Part shown: positions 29,898-32,548 of the stretch, piece by piece
Position numbering within the stretch: position 1 is the first letter of the stretch
Layout of the letters: each line of letters begins with the position of its first letter
Origin: Candidatus Flemingiibacterium merdigallinarum
GTDB taxonomy: Bacteria; Bacillota; Clostridia; Oscillospirales; CAG-272
NCBI GenBank assembly: GCA_904386005.1
Contig: CAJFKR010000033.1
Span: 1 to 32,548 of the forward strand
DNA length: 32,548 bases
Direction of reading: 5' to 3'
Translations under genes and position numbers: made by a program
Notes under the pieces: generated by a model
The model's database searches: none
What the model was told of the DNA's origin: nothing
What the model saw: only the letters and a program-made list of their open reading frames with translations

Positions 29898-30488
29898 ATG
29901 GCGACCTTATTGTACCAAGGGCACGGCAGCCTGCGCATGACGACCGACGGCGGCAAGGTCATTTATATCGACCCGTTCGCGGGCGAGGGCTACGACCTGC
30001 CGGCAGATCTGATTTTAGTGACCCACCAGCACCACGACCACAACTGCATTGACCTGCCCGCGAAGAATCAAGGCTGTGTGATCTGGCAGAGCTTCGACGC
30101 GCAAAAAGGCGACGAGTACCAGACGCTGAACCTCGATTTCGCTTCGGTGCGCGCGGTCGAGGCGTACAATCATCATCACAAAAAATCCGAGTGCGTCGGC
30201 TACATTGTGACGGCGGACGGCATTTCGATATATTTCGCGGGCGACACCGGCGAGACCGAGCAGATGGCGGAGATGTCGGGTCTGAAGCTCGACTACTGCG
30301 TTCTGCCGATGGACTCGACCTACACAATGGACATCCCCGAGACGATGCACTGCGCCGAGCTGATCGCGGCGAAGCACTCGATTCCGGTGCATATGTCGCC
30401 CGGGAAGCTGTATGACGCCGCGAGGGCGAAGAAGTTCGATGTTCCCGGCGCGCTGCTGGTAAAACCGGGCGAGGAAATAAAGCTGTAA
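29898..30488 (+). CDS. MBL-fold metal-dependent hydrolase (UlaG/YtkL-like)
   Basis: A 196-residue short metallo-beta-lactamase-fold protein. The metal site H-x-H-x-D-H is at His43, His45, Asp47 and His48 (THQHHDHN). A FAGDTG aspartate lies near residue 116 and a PVHMSPGK histidine near 170 completes the site. The N-terminus (LLYQGHGSLRMTTDGGKVIYIDPF) is typical of the UlaG-like group, whose members hydrolyse lactones or phosphoester bonds. No signal peptide. GAGGAGG precedes the ATG. It is a single-gene unit with its own promoter, leader and terminator. Substrate unknown. Confidence 0.88.
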   Translation: MATLLYQGHGSLRMTTDGGKVIYIDPFAGEGYDLPADLILVTHQHHDHNCIDLPAKNQGCVIWQSFDAQKGDEYQTLNLDFASVRAVEAYNHHHKKSECVGYIVTADGISIYFAGDTGETEQMAEMSGLKLDYCVLPMDSTYTMDIPETMHCAELIAAKHSIPVHMSPGKLYDAARAKKFDVPGALLVKPGEEIKL

Positions 30489-30506
30489 GGATTAACGTGA
30501 CAATAT

Positions 30507-30551
30507 ATGCCGTTGGCGTCTGTAACTAATGCGGACGTCAACGGCATTTTC
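30507..30551 (+). terminator. Terminator of the MBL-fold hydrolase gene
   Basis: ATGCCGTTG (30507-30515) pairs with CAACGGCAT (30539-30547); one mismatch and then CGTC/GACG extend the stem. TTTT follows. The remaining bases to 30703 hold nothing I recognise. Confidence 0.75.
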
Positions 30552-30703
30552 TGCTGTGCGGAAATTAGGTTTGTTCTCCGGATTTCATGACGGTTTTGGC
30601 TTTCCATGGCTAACTATGCGGATTTCCTGTGTTTTTAATATATACGAACCCACTGTCTGCGTAGGTTGATTTTACAGGACTGCAAAGTTACCTTAATGTG
30701 CTC

Positions 30704-31531
30704 TCACCCGTCGTCGCGCAGAGCGGCGAGGTCGTCGGTAGGCGAGCAGCCGAACATACGTTTGTACTGCCGCCAAAAGGTCGAGTAGTCGCCGAATCCG
30801 CTCTTGGCGAAGCCGGCGGCGACGCTGCGATGCAGCAGCATATGCTGACGGGCGGCGATGAGCCGCTTTTTTTTCGCGTAGTCGCAGATCGTAGTTCCGA
30901 CCGCGCTCTTGAAATGGCGGTTCAGATATGACTTGTCGCGGTAGAGCGCGGCGGCGAGCGTGTCGAGATTCCAGTCGCAAAAAAGGTGCTCGTTGACGAA
31001 CGCGATGATTTCTCCGGTCAGGCGGTCGTGACCGTATATGTCGGGTCGTTCGACCGGAGACGAGCTCTGTGACAGCCGGGATATCATCGCGCCGAGCATC
31101 GATACTATAACCGCGCGCCGCTCGCTGTCAGCAGCGTTTACTATCAGCTCAAGGCAGCAACGAATGAAGTCGTCGGAGCGGCAGACTCGGGCGTGCTTGT
31201 ATGTATCTAATCTCGCGGCGAGCGGCGCGAGCTGGCACGAAAAAACCGAGCTTTGAAATAGCAGCGCCATTCGCTCATACGGCTGCTCGGGGTTTATGTG
31301 CATAGCGTGCGTCTCGGCCGGCCGCATCAGCAGGCAGTCGCCCGACTCCATATACATAGCCGCGCCCTCGACCGACATATATCCCTCTCCGGATATGAAA
31401 TAGTATAACTCCCAGCAGTCGTGGAAGTGCGCCGAAAAGGACAGATTGTCGGCACGCGGATGCTCCGAGCGCGAGTGGTGGAAGTAGATTTCGCGGTCGC
31501 GGTACTCGCAGAGTATGCTCAATTGTATCAT
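30704..31531 (-). CDS. AraC-family transcriptional regulator
   Basis: A 275-residue regulator. The N-terminal cupin (~30-100) has AHFHDCWELYYFISGEG and GDCLLMRPAETHAMH, the usual sugar-sensing fold. The C-terminal helix-turn-helix pair (~175-272) includes LDTLAAALYRDKSYLNRHFKSAVG and AAGFAKSGFGDYSTFWRQYKRMFG. The start is uncertain: the ATG at 31529-31531 directly abuts GGAG, while a TTG nine bases further in (31520-31522) has ideal spacing. It is divergent from the NagB-like gene; the shared region holds three TTGCAA-containing sites, so it likely regulates that gene and itself. Confidence 0.88.
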   Translation of the reverse strand: MIQLSILCEYRDREIYFHHSRSEHPRADNLSFSAHFHDCWELYYFISGEGYMSVEGAAMYMESGDCLLMRPAETHAMHINPEQPYERMALLFQSSVFSCQLAPLAARLDTYKHARVCRSDDFIRCCLELIVNAADSERRAVIVSMLGAMISRLSQSSSPVERPDIYGHDRLTGEIIAFVNEHLFCDWNLDTLAAALYRDKSYLNRHFKSAVGTTICDYAKKKRLIAARQHMLLHRSVAAGFAKSGFGDYSTFWRQYKRMFGCSPTDDLAALRDDG

Positions 31532-31559
31532 CTCCGGTGGTATTAGTTAATATATTCTG

Positions 31560-31638
31560 ATTATAACACACAATGTCGATATTTGCAATACTAAAACAAA
31601 TATTTGCAATGGAATTGCAAATAAATCTGCGATATAAT
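31560..31638. promoter_or_regulatory. Divergent promoters with three TTTGCAA operator copies
   Basis: ATATTTGCAAT occurs at 31579-31589 and 31600-31610, exactly 21 bp apart (two helical turns). An inverted copy TTGCAAAT (31615-31622) makes an 8-bp inverted repeat with the second. Minus strand: TTGCAA (31583-31588) is the -35 and TATAAT (31560-31565) the -10, 17-bp spacer. Plus strand: TATAAT at 31633-31638, with the -35 region covered by the operator. AraC proteins bind such direct repeats, so activation of the NagB-like gene and self-repression are likely. Confidence 0.7.
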
Positions 31639-31662
31639 GTAAACACAGCAAGGAGGGGTTTT

Positions 31663-32427
31663 ATGCCGCTTATCAAAGAAACAAAATTTGACAAACTCAC
31701 GATTCGCATCTATTCCGACCGCTCCGCCGCCGGATGTGCAGCTGCCGCCGACGGAGCCGCAACTCTCGGTCGACTGCTCAAAAAGAAAGAGCGGGTAAAC
31801 GCGATATTCGCCGCCGCGCCGTCGCAGAACGAGACGTTAGCCGCGCTCGCCGCCGCGCCGGACATTGACTGGCAGCGAGTGCGCGCGTTCCACATGGACG
31901 AATATGTCGGCTTCTCGCGCACGCATCCGCAGAGCTTCGGGCGATATCTCGACGAACACATCTTCGGACTCGTACCGTTCGGTGAGGTCTACTACCTCGA
32001 CGCCGACCGCGACGACGCCGTCGAGCGCTACACACGCCTACTCAAGGAAAACCCGCCGGATATTGTGTTCCTCGGCATTGGCGAGAACGCGCACATCGCG
32101 TTCAACGATCCGTGGGTCGCCGATTTCTCCGACCCCGCGGCGGTCAAGAAGGTGCCGCTCGACGAGACCTGCCGCACGCAGCAGGTTCACGACGGCTGCT
32201 TCCCAACGCTTGACGATGTGCCGACGCACGCCTACACGCTGACGATACCCGCGCTCGTCTCGGCCCAGACGCTTATCTGCACAGTCCCCGCCAAGACCAA
32301 AGCCGAGGCGGTGTACAACACCGCGACGAAGCCGGTCGTCGCCGACTATCCGGCGACTATCATGCGCTGTCATCCCGACGCGGTGATGTACTGCGACGCC
32401 GACAGCGGACGATTGCTGCTCGACTGA
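31663..32427 (+). CDS. NagB-like glucosamine-6-phosphate deaminase/isomerase family protein
   Basis: A 254-residue cytoplasmic sugar-phosphate enzyme of the NagB/6-phosphogluconolactonase superfamily. FHMDEYVG (Asp79) matches the NagB substrate-opening aspartate, and GIGENAHIAFNDP (138-150) aligns with GVGNDGHIAFNEP of E. coli NagB. His144 is kept, but the residue equivalent to Asp141 is Asn142 and that of Glu148 is Asp149. A GIGEN-type variant is familiar from a NagB-like subgroup in carbohydrate clusters, so the reaction may not be glucosamine-6-phosphate deamination. AGGAGG precedes the ATG at 31663, which is therefore preferred over an upstream in-frame ATG. Controlled by the divergent AraC regulator. 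Confidence 0.85.
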   Translation: MPLIKETKFDKLTIRIYSDRSAAGCAAAADGAATLGRLLKKKERVNAIFAAAPSQNETLAALAAAPDIDWQRVRAFHMDEYVGFSRTHPQSFGRYLDEHIFGLVPFGEVYYLDADRDDAVERYTRLLKENPPDIVFLGIGENAHIAFNDPWVADFSDPAAVKKVPLDETCRTQQVHDGCFPTLDDVPTHAYTLTIPALVSAQTLICTVPAKTKAEAVYNTATKPVVADYPATIMRCHPDAVMYCDADSGRLLLD

Positions 32428-32451
32428 CCGGCCTATAAAATAGCGATTCAT

Positions 32452-32548
32452 TAGCCGATTGTAAAAGTCATTAAAAAGAAAGCTGTAATATTACCAAAAG
32501 CAAGAAAAAAACCCCCACAAGGAGGCAGAATCAAAAAAAACGCGAAAG
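32452..32548 (+). mobile_element. Left end of a second element of the MITE family, cut by the window edge
   Basis: TAGCCGATTGTAAAAGTCA (32452-32470) matches 18 of 19 bases of the right terminal repeat of the element at 14501-14757 read inward. It begins 24 bp after the NagB-like stop. The sequence after it differs from the first element, so this may be another type or an autonomous copy. The other end is not in the window. Confidence 0.6.

Overview
The window looks like a chromosomal segment of an anaerobic, fibre-degrading member of the Clostridia (Bacillota), most likely a gut Oscillospirales-type organism. The evidence is strong AGGAGG ribosome-binding sites, TTGACA/TATAAT promoters, rubrerythrin and ferredoxin, Gram-positive-type lipoproteins, AraC-regulated intracellular glycosidases and a type III-A CRISPR system. 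The lineage is an inference from gene content. No rRNA or tRNA gene was seen.

Region 1 (1-6380, minus strand) is a type III-A (Csm) CRISPR-Cas locus. It runs csm6, a seven-repeat array, csm1/cas10, csm2, csm3 and the start of csm4; csm5 would lie beyond the left edge. The array has its own promoter (4748-4776) and is transcribed in the same direction as the csm genes, giving crRNAs with an ACGGAAAC 5' handle. Cas10 keeps its HD and GGDD motifs, Csm3 its catalytic Asp, and Csm6 its CARF and HEPN motifs. As assembled, csm2 carries a +1 frameshift. No cas1, cas2 or cas6 is present here.

Region 2 (6411-11101) is a small arabinose-polymer locus: a GH127 beta-L-arabinofuranosidase divergent from an AraC regulator, followed by a GH51 alpha-L-arabinofuranosidase. 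Both enzymes appear cytoplasmic. Region 3 (11271-14820) has a lipoprotein with duplicated LRR-like and degenerate CAP-like modules, then an XRE/TPR-type regulator whose 5' leader has been split by a 257-bp MITE-like element with 15-bp target-site duplications. A second end of the same element family lies at the right edge of the window (32452).

Region 4 (14974-17918) is a redox island: rubrerythrin, a 2[4Fe-4S] ferredoxin, a NapH-like membrane Fe-S protein, thioredoxin and a Crp/Fnr-family regulator. Three of its promoters share a CGTGA-N5-TCACG palindrome centred about 41-42 bp upstream of the predicted start, which points to one class-II activated regulon, probably controlled by the adjacent Crp/Fnr protein.

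Region 5 (18121-21903) is a heterodimeric ABC exporter with one degenerate ATP site. Region 6 (22120-32427) is a set of carbohydrate-related units: an orphan solute-binding lipoprotein, a Bcp peroxiredoxin, an SGNH esterase, a DeoR regulator coupled to a mini-XRE protein, an FAD oxidoreductase followed by an internally deleted solute-binding lipoprotein, two AraC regulators, an MBL-fold hydrolase and a NagB-like protein. Most are arranged as divergent regulator/target pairs with recognisable promoters and candidate operators.
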